This document shows positions 12,501 through 25,600 of a stretch of 64,000 nt of DNA, piece by piece. The stretch lies in assembly GCF_901709675.1 (NCBI RefSeq), contig NC_051091.1, forward strand, positions 3,037,967 through 3,101,966, read 5' to 3'. The DNA comes from Syngnathus acus. Lineage: Eukaryota > Chordata > Actinopteri > Syngnathiformes > Syngnathidae. The stretch's first letter is position 1, and each line of letters opens with the position of its first letter. The position numbers and the translations under genes were made by a program. A model generated the notes under the pieces. The model saw nothing but the letters and a program-made list of their open reading frames with translations, was not told the DNA's origin and made no database searches.

Positions 12501-15500
12501 GGAAATAGGCTGCTCCCACTTGGTAGTCAGTCTCAGTTAGACAAAGAAGGAAGATAGTAGTGACATAGTTTTTTTACCGCTAAAAGGCCACGTCAAGCTA
12601 CTTCAAGTCTGCTCCAAGCTTGTAATTTTTGGAACTTGAAACTTGGAATTTAGAAAACAAATTTAGTTTACTTCTTGGAACCCTTTATGTTGAAACCTTA
12701 GTTGGATTACAAACAATTTGGATTTGTACCTGTGTGCCACCTGTTTGCCTGCCTGCCATTCCCCCTCCCCACTTTCCTTGCTTGGCCTACCACCTTTGCC
12801 TGCCTGCCATTGCCTCTCTCCCTCGGCCTGCATGCCTGCTTGCCTCCATTTTGGACATTCTACCTCCATCTTCAAAAGGGTATGAGCAACAGCTGTACAC
12901 AGTGTTTTAAGATAAGCGTGTGACAAGAACTATACAACATCTAACCTTTGAAATTTAAACTGAACTGAAACTGACACTCACATATATATATCTGTATTTG
13001 TAACTCATTTTTGTCTCATCATCAGTCTTTGCTTTACTTGCCACAGTGCACGCTATTGACGTTTCCATCCTAATAGCCAAATGTGTATGCCCGCCGAGGG
13101 CTTCCTATGACCTTAGACCTCAGCTACCTGAAGCGTGTTTAATTATACCGGAACGAAAGAGCCCTCTTTTGCAACTAGAGTGGCTCACAGTGTGCAGCGT
13201 ATTCTCGAATAGACGGCCAAGTGGCTGCAATCAGTCGATCTGAACTGCATGTTCTTTCTATTATGTGTGCGATTTTAATTAACCCAAAGGCGAAGGGTCA
13301 TCTCACAGCAATATTTTCTTCTGACACAAAATTAATGTACAGCAAATCCTATTTTCTTTGTTGCAATTGTATAAAACATGCTCAATATTTTGCAGCTCTT
13401 TTTATTTGGTTGTATAAAACCCATCGAATGTTGCTTAACAAAGGGACAAAACCCTTGCTCATCCAAGCGGGCCGTGCATGCGTGATATTTGTTCACAACA
13501 ACCGGTGCACCTCACCCTGACTCTACGCTCACATCATTCAATGCATCCCATCATTTCCTGAGACGGTTGTTAAGAGTTCTATAGTTGCGTATCGTCACAA
13601 AGAAGCTCATTTTCATCCAACTATTGATTTGGGCACAGAAAGAAAAAGCATGGCGTAAGGTGATGATAAAGTGTGACTCGCTAAGAGGCTCTTAGAGCCT
13701 TTGAAAGAGTTATGCTTTTCTTTTTCTTTCTTTTTTCCAAACCATTCACATCACTGCAGCATGGACTCACCTTGCCATGGCAACAGAATCTAAACAGCGT
13801 AGCAAATCTTGGTAGCAAATGCTCCACTTTGTTTTTTGTTGCCCTGTTTCTATTGATTTGTAAAAAGTTGTCTGAGAGAGAAACTTTCTTTGGCAAGTCG
13901 TAGCCGCAATGCTAATTACAAGTTGCAGTGAGAGGTGTTAATCATGCCCGTCTCCTCACAGAAAACAAACGGGTTAGTCAATATGTGCAAAAAGCCCCAA
14001 ACTTCTTCTAATTACCAAATATCTGCATGTAAATTCTTCTTCTAAAGCGTGCTAATTAAAATAAAATAAAAAGGCTATTTATGGTACCCCTTTACTCTTT
14101 GGACAACATTTTTGTTGCAGAATACAGTTGAACTTTCGATTACAAGATGCAGAAATAATGGAAATCAAATTGTCACCACTATAAAATCTTGTACAAGCAC
14201 CCGTATTTTTTTTCAGTGTAATTATTTTAAAATTACTGTACTTGCATTGTACTGCCAGAAACATTGTTTTAAGGCATTTCACATTTTCTTCTTGTGTCAA
14301 GTTCTCCATGCATGCCGTGCAATTGGCAGCTCCCTCGCAACCGTAATGAGCACAAGCAGTATAGAAAACGACGTATGATCCTTTCCCCTGTGACTACAAA
14401 CAAAATTGTGCGCCACGTCAGCATAGATGCTAAAAGATGCGCTAACCTCTCGTCCGTAGGTGCTCCGGACGAGCCTCATTCTGGATGCTAACGAAGCATG
14501 TCATTAGGGTTGACCTTTATCGTGTCAGCGTCAAGAAGAGGAGCACGCTTTGTTTTTAACTTGGCAACAAGGAAACCGTTGACTCTTCAAGGGCAGTAAT
14601 GACAATTGAGAAAATAATTACTTTCCAATCGCCCTCCCTCATCCCCCGTCACTGACATTTCCAACGGACTCACATAGCTTCCCTTCCGTCTGCTGGGTGC
14701 TGACACCGGATACGAAGCTCCCTCTAATTCCCGAGTAGCGACATCATAATTACCACACTTATACAAGCTGTCCCCGGGCTTGTAGGCTTGACCTTTCCAC
14801 AAATATAATGCAGGCTTCCCAAAATGTGAAAACACGCTTGTATTGTGCGCTCCCAACATGGTGGCAGCACTCGTGGCATCGCGTACTGACTGAACGTTTC
14901 GCAAACTCCGGTCACGTGAAGATGAAGGACGCCGGGTCAACAAATTGACCACCGACATTTGTAGTGGCGGATCTTCACGCACAATTTGGCAAGCGCACAA
15001 TCAAACCATCACAATGTTGATGAGGGCGCGGAGAAACAGAGTCAGGGCCGCTTCGCTCTCAGGTTTAATGGGAATCTCACGCCTGAACACATTGGATGGC
15101 TCAGAGTCAAGACTACAGCAAAAGCGGACAAAAATGAAGAAGCGAGCCGATTGACTCGGTGCTATGGAATTACATGATGACTTTAAAGAATGCCTTGATC
15201 ATTTGAAGATTTCATCCTACCCTGCACAAATTTTAAAACACAAACATTTATTTTGAAAATTCGCTTTTCCGTCAAATTGGTGAAATCTCAGCGAGTTTCT
15301 TCACAATACTGGAGGGTCTCCTTCCCTTGTCTAATACATTTAAGCACTGCACTGAACTGCATCAGCGGCATCTCATAGGGTTGTAATCCTGTTACTAAAC
15401 AACATTAAAGTGTTAAATTATGTACTATTTGGAAACGCATATTTTATCACCAGTGCGTTCACAAGTTCGTCCCCACCGCTCCAAAAAAACAAACATTGCA

Positions 15501-18500
15501 CATTTCATCACCTTCCGTGTTTTTCTGCCCACATGCATTTAAAGTTGCGCACCTACATGCAAAGTTGGGACCGCTTTCAAAAAGTCACACACGTGCACGC
15601 ACACACACACAAAGTCTAAGAAAGACACCCAGCTCCATCTTGCATCTGCAAAATCTCCCCATCAGATGGATGAAAGCCGCCATCAAAGCCAGGCTCAAGA
15701 GGAGTACACGCAGTCTGTTCATTGGAGTGAACCCGACACCAGAGTCCAATCCCTTCCGCCATCCTTATTAAAGCCCCCCCCCCCCCTTTTTTTTTTTTTT
15801 ATGGTTTCCAATCCCAATTTGTCACAGTCACTTGGCTCAGCAAGCCGTCACTGAGGGCTGACTGTAAAGACTGTACACGTCTGTCTCCGTGAAGTATCAA
15901 AACAGCAGCAGTCCAGTTTATTTGTTAAATTGTTTTTTTATTTACAAATGTTTTGTACCCACAGACATTATTTGGTACATATCACAGCAGTCATTCCTGT
16001 AAGTGCCTTTGTTGGCACTCAAGCACGCTGTATGGAGATTGCAAACAAATGAGCCAAGTTTTAAAATATCACTTGGCCCTGTTGCTTTTCAAACTCTCCA
16101 TGTTGCATTGTTGAGTATGTCAGGCTCAATCAAAACTCCCTGACGAATGATGACAAGAATTGACAGTGAATGACAGACGCGGGTCCAGGTGGGAACAAAA
16201 ACTCAGCATTGAATGAGCTGCTCCGCACTAAACGTAAAATACTGCCCTGGCTGTCGCTAAAGCCGAGTTTACGGCTCATGTTCGGGCCCCGCATTTGAAT
16301 TCTGCTTGGCCGCAGCTTACAATGCTCGACCCAAAGCACCTCTGCAGAAAGATTTGACCCATTTCATCCATCTGAATCACTCCCCACCCCCACACTTTGA
16401 CAGCCAGCCACGCTCCGTTCTGTTTGCCTGCCAAGAATCCCATACAGGCCGGTAGCAATTGGACCTCGCCATTGTTTGGCTCGCTCGCTCTTGAGTAGAC
16501 TTTGTATTCTGCGTCTGTGTGGTATTGGCGAGTCAATGGCATGTGGCCGAGCGTGACCGAGGAGAGCGAGATGCGCATTGACACCGGGGAGCTGTGCAGG
16601 AGAGCGAACGGGCGCTGCCACGCATTAAGGCTCCTGCGTTGGCTTGCGGCTCCTAATGGAAGGTGACATATTGTCGGTGGCGTGCAAACGTCGCTCTTGT
16701 GATTACGCTAATTGCAGCCTCACCGCAATTGGCTTTGCTTATCCTCACAAGCAAGCCACACTTTTTGTATAATGGCACTCCTGCAAAATCTAGGTTACAA
16801 ATTGAGATATTTTTCAGTTAGTTCTTTCCGTGATGTTTTTAGACTCATTGCAACATTGTCTACGAGGTATACCTCTTATTCTTTCCTGGACTTTGTTGGA
16901 CTTCTTCCAGATAAGCGGGGGTGGGCATCCACTCGTGCTGCACCAAAGCGCTCCACGAGGCTGCAGGCTGCACTTTACCAAATCGCTCGTCTCACGGGTC
17001 GCCGGCGCTCTAGATTCGCAGCCTCAGCTGGCAGAGAGGGAGGTTGGTAGGTGGTATCAAATATGAAGAGATGGTCAGGTTGGAAAAAAAAAAGCCTCTT
17101 CCGCTTGCATGAGTGCGATGGATGATGTCCAGGCTTGCTGACAGCTGTCCGTATAGTCGGTTAGATGAGAAGCACCGGTTTCTGTCAACACTTGGCACCG
17201 GCCGTGCCCTCTGCATCGCGAGGAGCCCCTGAGACCACCTACATGCTTGAACACAGCCGCGAGCAAGTGTTAAATGCGGCGTGATCCTGGTGGAGGTCTG
17301 TCAGAATGTCAACAAGTCAAAGCGTATCTGGCAGGGTTAGGGTTGTTTCATTTTTTTATTTTTTTTTATTATCAAGGGAGACTTAATGGATATTTGCATT
17401 CTAAACATTTGCAGTTGTGCTCTGAGCATGAGAAAGACATCAGAAAGCTTTCCTTGCACTTGTCCACCCAATTTAGTCTTTATGTTTAGAAACCTTTCTG
17501 ACAATTATTGTAATCATCTTTTTTAAAGTGAAAAAATAGACAGCAGAAGTGAAATCATTCTCATCTTGTTTTCCATCTGACAAGATATTGTTTTGTTGTA
17601 TACAATGGATAAAGGTCGTTCTGAAAAGACAATCACGGAGCTCGGGCTGAAGATGGGGGCACCATAACAAATGAATTTCTTTTCGGTTTATTTTAGAGTG
17701 TTTTGAGATGCAAGCATAATTCTTTTCACGTCACTCAATGAATTTCTCTCCTGTCTAGCACTTCTAACTCAGAGCTTTTGAGCAATAGAAGCATATGTAC
17801 ACCAAATACTGCATTTTGCTCACATTCCAATTAGGTTCTATCTAGTTTGTGTAAGTATGCTGTTAATATTTTATGGTTTTACTCGACTAAAAAAATCTTA
17901 AAGGCAGTTTTGAAGTAATCTCTTAATCCGCCTGATAATTTTAGTTTATCCCTCACCTTTTCACTCTCCTGAGAACAAGGGTCTATCTACGCGTGTGTTG
18001 ACTTTCCGCCTGTTCACACTCTCAACGCGTTGTTCGTAATCACGTTACGTACACGGGCTAATCCTTTTAATATATTCGGAGGAATAAACAGTTCGAGAGC
18101 ACTTTGGAGGCGGTTTTAGTTTACCTTTTCATTAATCGTCGTGTGCGAATGTGCCGGATCAACGCCTCGTTATAGAGGCTGATCCCAAATTTCAAAGTCG
18201 AGGGTAAATATGTACCCGGTGAAAGGGAGGTTTACACTGCACGCAGCTTTGCATCCTATGAGACGATGGACCCTTGACATCATTTATTAGAGAAGATATT
18301 TAACTAAAAAGTCTGCTAGAAATGCTGTGTGCGTGTGCCTGAATTCTTGATCTTCGGCTTATTTTGACAAACCTCTCCCCTCCATATCACCAAGAGAACT
18401 GAAGAAAAAAAAACACGAGATGAAAAGGAAATGATTGAAATAATTTTAACGTGAGTGCAACATTGCAACGTGTCCTCGAACTGAATATTCTTTCAACTTA

Positions 18501-18734
18501 GCCACACCATCTTTTTGGGATGCTGGTCGGTGAGGAGGCAAAGTGACGGAAGAAAAATTATGAGTGAAAAGAAAGTTGAAAAAAGAAGCCCAGCATACAA
18601 AGCAACTCGGATGGAGACAGTGGAAGGCTGGAAAGCAATATGTTTGTAGGAGTGGCTGAGAGGCGCACAGTCAAAGGCAGAGGGCCAAAGAAATGTTTGC
18701 AATATTAAAAAAGGGTTACTTGCCTCCTAGAAAC
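12501..18734. other. Non-coding DNA
   Basis: A C/T-rich stretch with an imperfect duplication (ttgcctgcctgccatt type) lies at 12735-12845. A C-then-T homopolymer junction is at 15776-15800. The segment 16430-16760 is GC-balanced with TAATTG and TAATGG motifs. No gene is supported. Confidence 0.5.
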
Positions 18735-18750
18735 GTGTGTGTGTGTGTGT

Positions 18751-18799
<49 letters not shown>
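18735..18799. repeat. (GT)n microsatellite
   Basis: About 32 GT dinucleotides with one interruption (a c near 18755). Confidence 0.95.
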
Positions 18800-18803
<4 letters not shown>

Positions 18804-21800
18804 TATTTGAGAAAAGACTGTTGTGTCTAAAGATTTTTTTTCTATAAATTCAATTGTTGTTCATCTACCTATCCATGCCAGTGACATACAATGACAGGTA
18901 AATAAATAATTGTTTTCACCACTAGATGGCAGTGATGAAGCAAATAGTCAAATCATTTTTCAGGATTTTGGGCTGGTCGAAGTAGACTTGCATGCAGAAT
19001 ATATTGGCCCCTGTTCTAAGCAGAACATCTCCACATTTTGAGAAAAAAGAACAAGTTGTACTAAGCTGACCTTGACGTAGATCCACATCCGGATTCCAAG
19101 CCTCGTCTTATCGACTGATGCGTGATTGGTGGAAAACAAGAAAGTGAGAGAAACGAACCAGTTTTGTCTCCTTCACTTCTGCTTGGCCACTCACTGTAGT
19201 GTAGAAGGTACGTAGTAAAAAGATGCCAAAGCACACAGGCCATATACATTTTTGATGTAAGTACACGCCGCAGGTTGCAGAAAAAAAAAAATAAATGGTC
19301 ACCGTTACGAAATGAAGGTTATGACGAGGGAAGGCCCCTTGCCTCTTGGCCGCCACTCTCGCCTGGCTGTCATGTGCCTGCTGCCAGCTGTCAAAGGGCC
19401 CGTTCTGGTCGTGCCCGCTGATGAGACTCCCACGCAAGCTCTCCGATCAATCCGGCATGCCTAATAGGTCACGAATGGCTGCCCAATGCTTGCCAATATC
19501 CCTCAGATGGGAGTAAACGAGATGGACAAGTATGGCAGCCGTATTTGCATCATCAAGCCTACATTTTGCTGGCCGCTGCCAGAAAAGGAAAGGGCGCTAA
19601 TTGACACGCTGCTAATTAGCTTGCATGGGCTGGCGACAAACCGGCGTGGCGGTGGCCAAATTTGAGGGAAAGCCAGGACACGCTAGCATACGCGTCTCGC
19701 TTCCTCATTAGCGTTTCTTACTTTCAGGCCTAATTATGAGTAAATGTGTACACACTTAATGAAATTCCCTAATGTGGAGGCAGAACGGAATAAGGGAGAG
19801 AGCCATTGGATAAGTTTTGTGTTCAGATAGCGAGCGCTCGCTTTGCAAATCAACTAATTTGTGTGGCGCTGGTGCATGCGCAAATATGTTTGATACAAAT
19901 GCTCTCTAATTAAACACATTGAAACTGCCTGACGCCCCTGTTAAGTCATCTACTGTAAAATAAAAAGAGGGAGGGGGCAGCAGATAGGCAAAATGAATTA
20001 ATTTCATCCTCCCGACGCCGTTTGCCTCGAAGGCAGCGTGGAATAAACATGACGGCGTGTGTTTTATGGCTTTGAAGTTTCCACTTCACGGCTGGAACAT
20101 TGCTAATTGGAAACTTGAAACGAAGTATTTGGGATCAATTTAAGCAGAGCAAGAGAGTGAAAGGAGTCATGTATATTGGATGGTACTTGTTAACTTTATC
20201 GATGGGGTGGTGTTGACGCTATGGAGCAAGTTGATGATGATGACGATGAGGAGGAGGATAGTCTGTCATCTCTGTTGCGTGGCGTGGCTGCAGGCATAGC
20301 CGTAGCTAAGGGAGCAACACGGGTCACATTCTCCCGGCCTCCGCTGCTGTCCCAGCCAAGATTCATGCGGGCAAGGCTGAGAATGCACATTATCTGCGTC
20401 TTGGCGCTTCTTTGCATATGTTTCCAGCAGTGTCTGCCAACTTTTACTGAGCCAAGTCACCCATTTACATGACAATCACATAGCTACTGCTACTTGGTTT
20501 AGCATTTTTGGGAATTCTGCACATAACTACTTTTTGAGCTGTGAAAACCTTCCAGTGGCTGGAATACATCCAACTATTCAAAAGGAAAATGCATTTTCAG
20601 TCAAGGCACTGCAAGCTGGGCAGCTCGCAAGGGCAAATTGCAATTGCACCAGATTATCATTGATGCGTGCTCATGTTGTTTCAGGAAATAGTGGAGGAGG
20701 AATGATTTACGCCAGACGAAAAAATTGAAATAGTATCGCTTCATCTCCACAAGTGGCCACTCCAATCCTCAGTCCTTGCATATCATTTTAGCAATTATCT
20801 TCAGATATGTATGATGTGTTTCAACACAAATCTTAGTGGGTGCAACGGTGGTTATTTGGAAAAATCCAAGTTCCCTTTCCAGCTTTCATGTGTCGTCAAA
20901 TTGTTGAAGTCAAAATCCAAGCTAGCGCTGACTTGTATCACAAGTCGCACAAGAACACACTTTGTGTATCGGGCGCTTTCTGGGTGCTGACTTAACGCTC
21001 TGCATCACAACAATGTCTACCAAGCGTCCAAATCCCAGCAAAGTGCATTAATGTTTTGGACGCATCGTCTGGAGCAGGTGAGCAAAGAGAAGCGAGCTGT
21101 TTGACTCGCTCTCGAGGTTGTTTGCTCCGGGGGATTTGACGCTGCTTTCCAATAACACGCACATTGCCTCCACCAACAGCTTGAGAAGGAATTATTTCCG
21201 CAAGCTACAGGGCCAAGCGGGAAGCCAGTGTGATTATAGACGTCCCCCGGACAGGACACAAATACAATCGGTTAAACCGTCCGCCGGCAAGCGTTGTCTT
21301 CCCTCGGGATTGTGAGGCCAACCAAAGAAAACGTTCCTTTTCGTTTGTGATTTTCTAAATATTTCCTCGCATAACACGTCAGGCTCTCATTTCCGCTGTG
21401 AGGCTTTCATTTTGGCTTCCTTTCGCTGATTTCCGTTCCTTCTGGCTTTGGATCGACTGAACCACAGAGATCACCCCCCCCCCATCCTTGCCCAAGCTGC
21501 TCTCCAGTGTTTGTCTGCGGTATTAGGTGCTTGTTGCCTCATTGGATTGAATTAATTGATTAATACTTTCATCCAATCAGTGTTTCCTCATGCAATTAAT
21601 CGTCTGTCTGAGGTTGAAGGCTCGTTCTGTCAGTCTGAGGCGAACAATGACCTCTGGCTGCAAGCTCATTGTTGAGAACACATTAAATAACCGATAATCC
21701 TAAGCAAACACACATTGTAAATTCTTAGGGCAGAGCAAAACAAAATGATGTCACATGAATACACTTTTTTTTTTTATTATTATTTTTAAATAAGCCAATG

Positions 21801-22391
21801 GCCTGACTAAATGGAGCTTCTCTGCTCACTTTCACATGGTTTCCTCAGAATGCCGCAATTATTTTGGTTATTTTTATTTCCCCATCGTGTAATTGTGTCA
21901 TATTTTCTGTCTCACAGGTTTGGCCTTTCTTGGGATCACTGTTGGACCAGTGCAAGACATTTGAAGAGCGACCGCTTTAGTCTACAGTTTTACTGTTGAT
22001 CGAGCAAACAACCTTCCAAGGAAATGTACTTTTTGGACAGCATGCCATGAAACCACCTGGAACACAAGAGATGGACATTTTGAAGACATTTAACTTGATT
22101 GGATAGACAGATTGTTGGGAAATTAAAGGTGTCAGAAGAGAGCTCATCTTTATGTTTAGTTCAGAAGATCCTGTTATGTCACGTGAAGCTTTACGCGGAA
22201 ATGGGTCAAAGATGGAATCCCAATGAGTGGCCATGTTACAGTACAAGAATCTAAAACGGCCTGCATTCAACTGACCATCTTTGATCTAATGGATTAATAT
22301 TCACCTCACTGCAACGTGGACATTATTCCTCTCTTTTTTTCTTTCTTTTTTTTTTAATTACATGTGGACCCCCGCTGGACTTTTCTTTTAG
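18800..22391. other. Non-coding DNA upstream of the first coding exon
   Basis: Probably upstream sequence or intron 1 of cdh22. It includes a candidate conserved element (19560-19960), a codon-like GAT/GAG run near 20233-20262 and T-rich DNA at 22322-22365. No TATA box or CpG-island promoter stands out. Confidence 0.5.
19560..19960. promoter_or_regulatory. Candidate conserved non-coding element
   Basis: A dense set of homeodomain-type cores (ctaattg, gctaattagc, cctaattatg, ctctaattaaa) occurs with octamer-like atgcgcaaat and tgcaaat, plus a perfect 14-bp palindrome AGCGAGCGCTCGCT (19829-19842). It lies 2.5-2.9 kb upstream of the start codon. Enhancer function is inference from motif density only. 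Confidence 0.3.
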
Positions 22392-22416
22392 TTGTTTGTG
22401 TTTCCTATAATTGGAC
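22392..22416 (+). other. cdh22: Probable 5' UTR part of the first coding exon
   Basis: A pyrimidine-rich stretch (22322-22391) ends in ttcttttag, a plausible 3' splice site 25 nt before the ATG. Type II cadherins usually have a non-coding exon 1 and start translation in exon 2, which would fit. The distal exon and promoter cannot be placed. The alternative is that the 5' UTR simply runs on upstream through this tract. Confidence 0.4.
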
Positions 22417-22623
22417 ATGGCTCCCTACTGGACAGTTGCCGCTTGGACGTTGCTGGCTGCATCGACTTTCTTTATCTGTTGGTGTGAAGCTGCACGGACT
22501 AGTGACTCCAGCAGGGGGGAGCAAGGAGCCTCATCCGTGGAACGAGTGAAGCGGGGATGGGTGTGGAACCAGTTCTTTGTGGTGGAGGAGTACACCGGCA
22601 CAGAGCCCCTCTATGTTGGAAAG
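22417..22623 (+). CDS. cdh22: cdh22 first coding exon: signal peptide, propeptide, start of EC1
   Basis: Encodes residues 1-69. The ATG at 22417 sits in a good Kozak setting (g at -3, G at +4) and opens a hydrophobic signal peptide. Two codons upstream a TTG keeps the frame open but is not a start. RVKR at 43-46 is the furin cleavage site, leaving a propeptide of only about 20 residues. The mature N-terminus [20 protein letters not shown] is the type II EC1 A-strand. The exon ends in phase 0 at AAG|gtaaga. Confidence 0.94.
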
Positions 22624-25600
22624 GTAAGACGTCCGTTTTGTCGCACACATTTACAAAAAGTGCTGCTTTAAGTCACTTTGATGTGACAAATGCCTTGCTG
22701 AATAATATTTATTGCAATACAATATATTTGATTGGCCTGAATGATCAACATATATTCTTTATCTTCTGCAAAGAACAATAAACAATAGTACGGCTTAATA
22801 AGCAATTGTGACTGCCTCCAAGTGGCTGAGGCATCCCCTCACCACGATTGGAATCAGTTCTGATAATGAAGTTCAAATGGTATCTGAATGATGTCTAGAT
22901 GGGCGTTAGTATTGGGACATTAGAAGATTGACACGTGTGCTTGCAAGGCAGTTATCACATCATTTGTCACAGAGTATGAGACAAATGATGTGATAATGCG
23001 CCTCCTCTCATGAAAATGTATGCACTCAGCTGGATGTCGGCAATCAACGCTTTTAGCGTGGCGGAGGTTTAGGCCCGAGCCGACTGGATGATTGCGACAT
23101 GTTTTTAATGTTTTATTTTCCTCTCCATTAATATTACTTGAGCCAAGTCAGCAGAGTTGCCAAGCTCACTCTGTCTAACACCGGCTACTCCGCTAATGAA
23201 ATCTGATTTACCAATAAAAAGGCCACTCACGTCACATTAAACTGGCAGCTTGGATCAGTACATTTAGATAATGAATCCTCGCCGGGTGAACGATCCAAGA
23301 GCCATTAGAATATATTTTTTTCAAAATGTGCTATTTTAGTGCGAGCGGAGGAGACAAGCCTTCCACTGAGTGAAATATGGCTCCTTTTGAAGAGCTGGAT
23401 ATGGAATAAAAACGTCACATCGCCTTTCACTTCAGAAAGGGAGTGTAACTTTAATCGCGTTAAACGGCGTACATGAATTCTGATCGTAAATGTTCAACAG
23501 ATGTAACATTTACGATTGGCGTTCTTGTTGGTTTTCTGAACGGATTTGGGAAGAACAATCTGCAGTCAGTAATTGAGTTATTCTCCACAAACAAAGCACG
23601 TCACATCTCAGCGAGCGCATTGGCTAGCATAGCCGCTGGCTGAAAAGTCACACGCTAGCGCAAAGTGACGTAACATCACACAAGGACAAATAAAATGTTC
23701 TTGCTTTGCCCTTCATCGAGTAAAATGTGTCATTTGCGGCTTGTCATTTCTGATAGGTCATTTTTGGTGCATCAGAGCAGTGATGTTCCCGCTCGACACG
23801 TGTAATTTTGTGCACGGTGACCTTAAAAGTTCCACTGTGAGGTTGAGGATCATGTCAGAACAGCCACTTTTGCCTTCCGATGTTCTTCCTTTCATCCTTA
23901 ACACTTCTATCCAATCAACTCCAGACGTTCATTTTTTATTTGTCGAGGCGTCTGCTCACTGGGCAACCATTTACTGCCACTTCCTCCTCTCTTGCCTCCT
24001 CTGCAGCAGCTTCCACCTCTGCCGCGACTGATAGTCACCTTGTTAACACTTTGAAGCGGCCGAGATCTGAGGGACTGACAAGCGGCAGCCAAATGTGGCA
24101 GGCCCACCTCCTGATTACACAGACTTAAATAAGGGACAGCCAATTTGTTACCGCTTTACCGCTCTCCATCAAGCAAGCAGGCGGAGGAGCTCAAGCACCG
24201 ACCGCTCGGAATTCCTGCAAATATAATTTCAATTATTCTGAAGTCGCTTAAAGCGCGGGTGGGGAAAAAGTGCCGCTGTGAGGTAATTTGGAATAAAAGA
24301 CGTGTAAAGCAGGTAGAATAGCTCTCTGCTCTCCAGAATAGGTGTGCAATATTTGCGAGGTGATGTTGACTTGTTGCAGTGCTTCTTCAAGTCCATCTCG
24401 AAAGTGTCTGATTTGTGTGAGGTGACGAATATTCAAACATGACTTTAAGAAAAACTGTTTTGACTCAAATTGGGAAGAATATTTCAAAGCTAGCTCGGGT
24501 ACAATTTTTATGTGAACTTAATGGAACTTAGATGTATTTTAAAGTTAGTCGTGATGGTGGTACTTGGAATACCAAGAATTTTTTTGGTAATGTAAAAAGA
24601 TCAGCTTCACAAACGTAAAAGTGGTTGGATTGGGTAGTTGTTGCATCACTTTGGTCACCGGCAAACAATAAAAAGTCCAAGTCCTCTTCTTTTTTTCTCC
24701 CCCATCTCCCTTACTGGTTCATTCTCAGATGCTTCATGTAGTAAGTGTTCAGGACACAGCGAGGTCGTCTCCATGGCAAGAGACATTGCTTTGGCTTGCC
24801 TGTCGCCGATCAAGGACATGAGACTCACATGCACTCAAACAATTACGCAATACACAACCCTATTTCCGAGGCCTTTTTCGACGCCCCCCAACTCCGATTC
24901 TTTCCCAGTGTGAGTTCAGGTATGCTGAGGAAGTGCGTCCCACCCTGAAAAGTTGCAATCAGCGCCTCGTGTCCTAGCCCCCAACCGATACCCACTCCCC
25001 TCCCACCTTTGCAAGTATATATCTCATAGTATTAGTTTGTTAGTCAGTGTTGTTTGCATTGTTCACCTGGCCTGCATTATTATTATCTTGTGCAAGTGCG
25101 TGGGCACAAGGCTGGAATGGTGTCTGTGGGCCTCTTTATAAAAGTAAGACAAACTTGCAGAAAAACTATTGTTTCCTTTTGTGGGAATAGTAAACCACTT
25201 CACAACCTGCAAGAGTTTGATGAGCAAATGGAGGATTTCATTTTGGGATTTGACTCCCCCCTGTCTTTTTTTTTTTTGCTTTCACGTTGCAAACAAATGC
25301 GTGCCTGAATTATGCTTTCTATTTTTTGTAGGTATAAAAAATAAAGAAGCTGAAGGTCTGTCTGCACATCCGCTTTTGTTTCTGCTAAATTGTGTCTTGG
25401 CTTTGACCTTCAGATTGCCGAATAGAATTTAGCTAACCATGCACATGTGTGTGTGTGCGCGTGTGTGTGTTTAAGCCGCCAACTCGCATCACTCCAGAGA
25501 TGATAGACTGACAGACGGATGGGTATATCCAGCCTGAGGGGCAGAATTACATCATGCTAGCAAAATGATGAACTCATTTAGTGTGAATGAAGTGTACGTG

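Noticed and set aside
12663-12926. Pro/Cys-rich frames in C/T-rich DNA
   Set aside because: Low-complexity composition on both strands explains the open frames.
20221-20472. Acidic 83-codon frame starting MEQVDDDDDEEED
   Set aside because: It comes from a GAT/GAG-rich low-complexity run and the rest is unlike any family. No splice signals support it as an exon.
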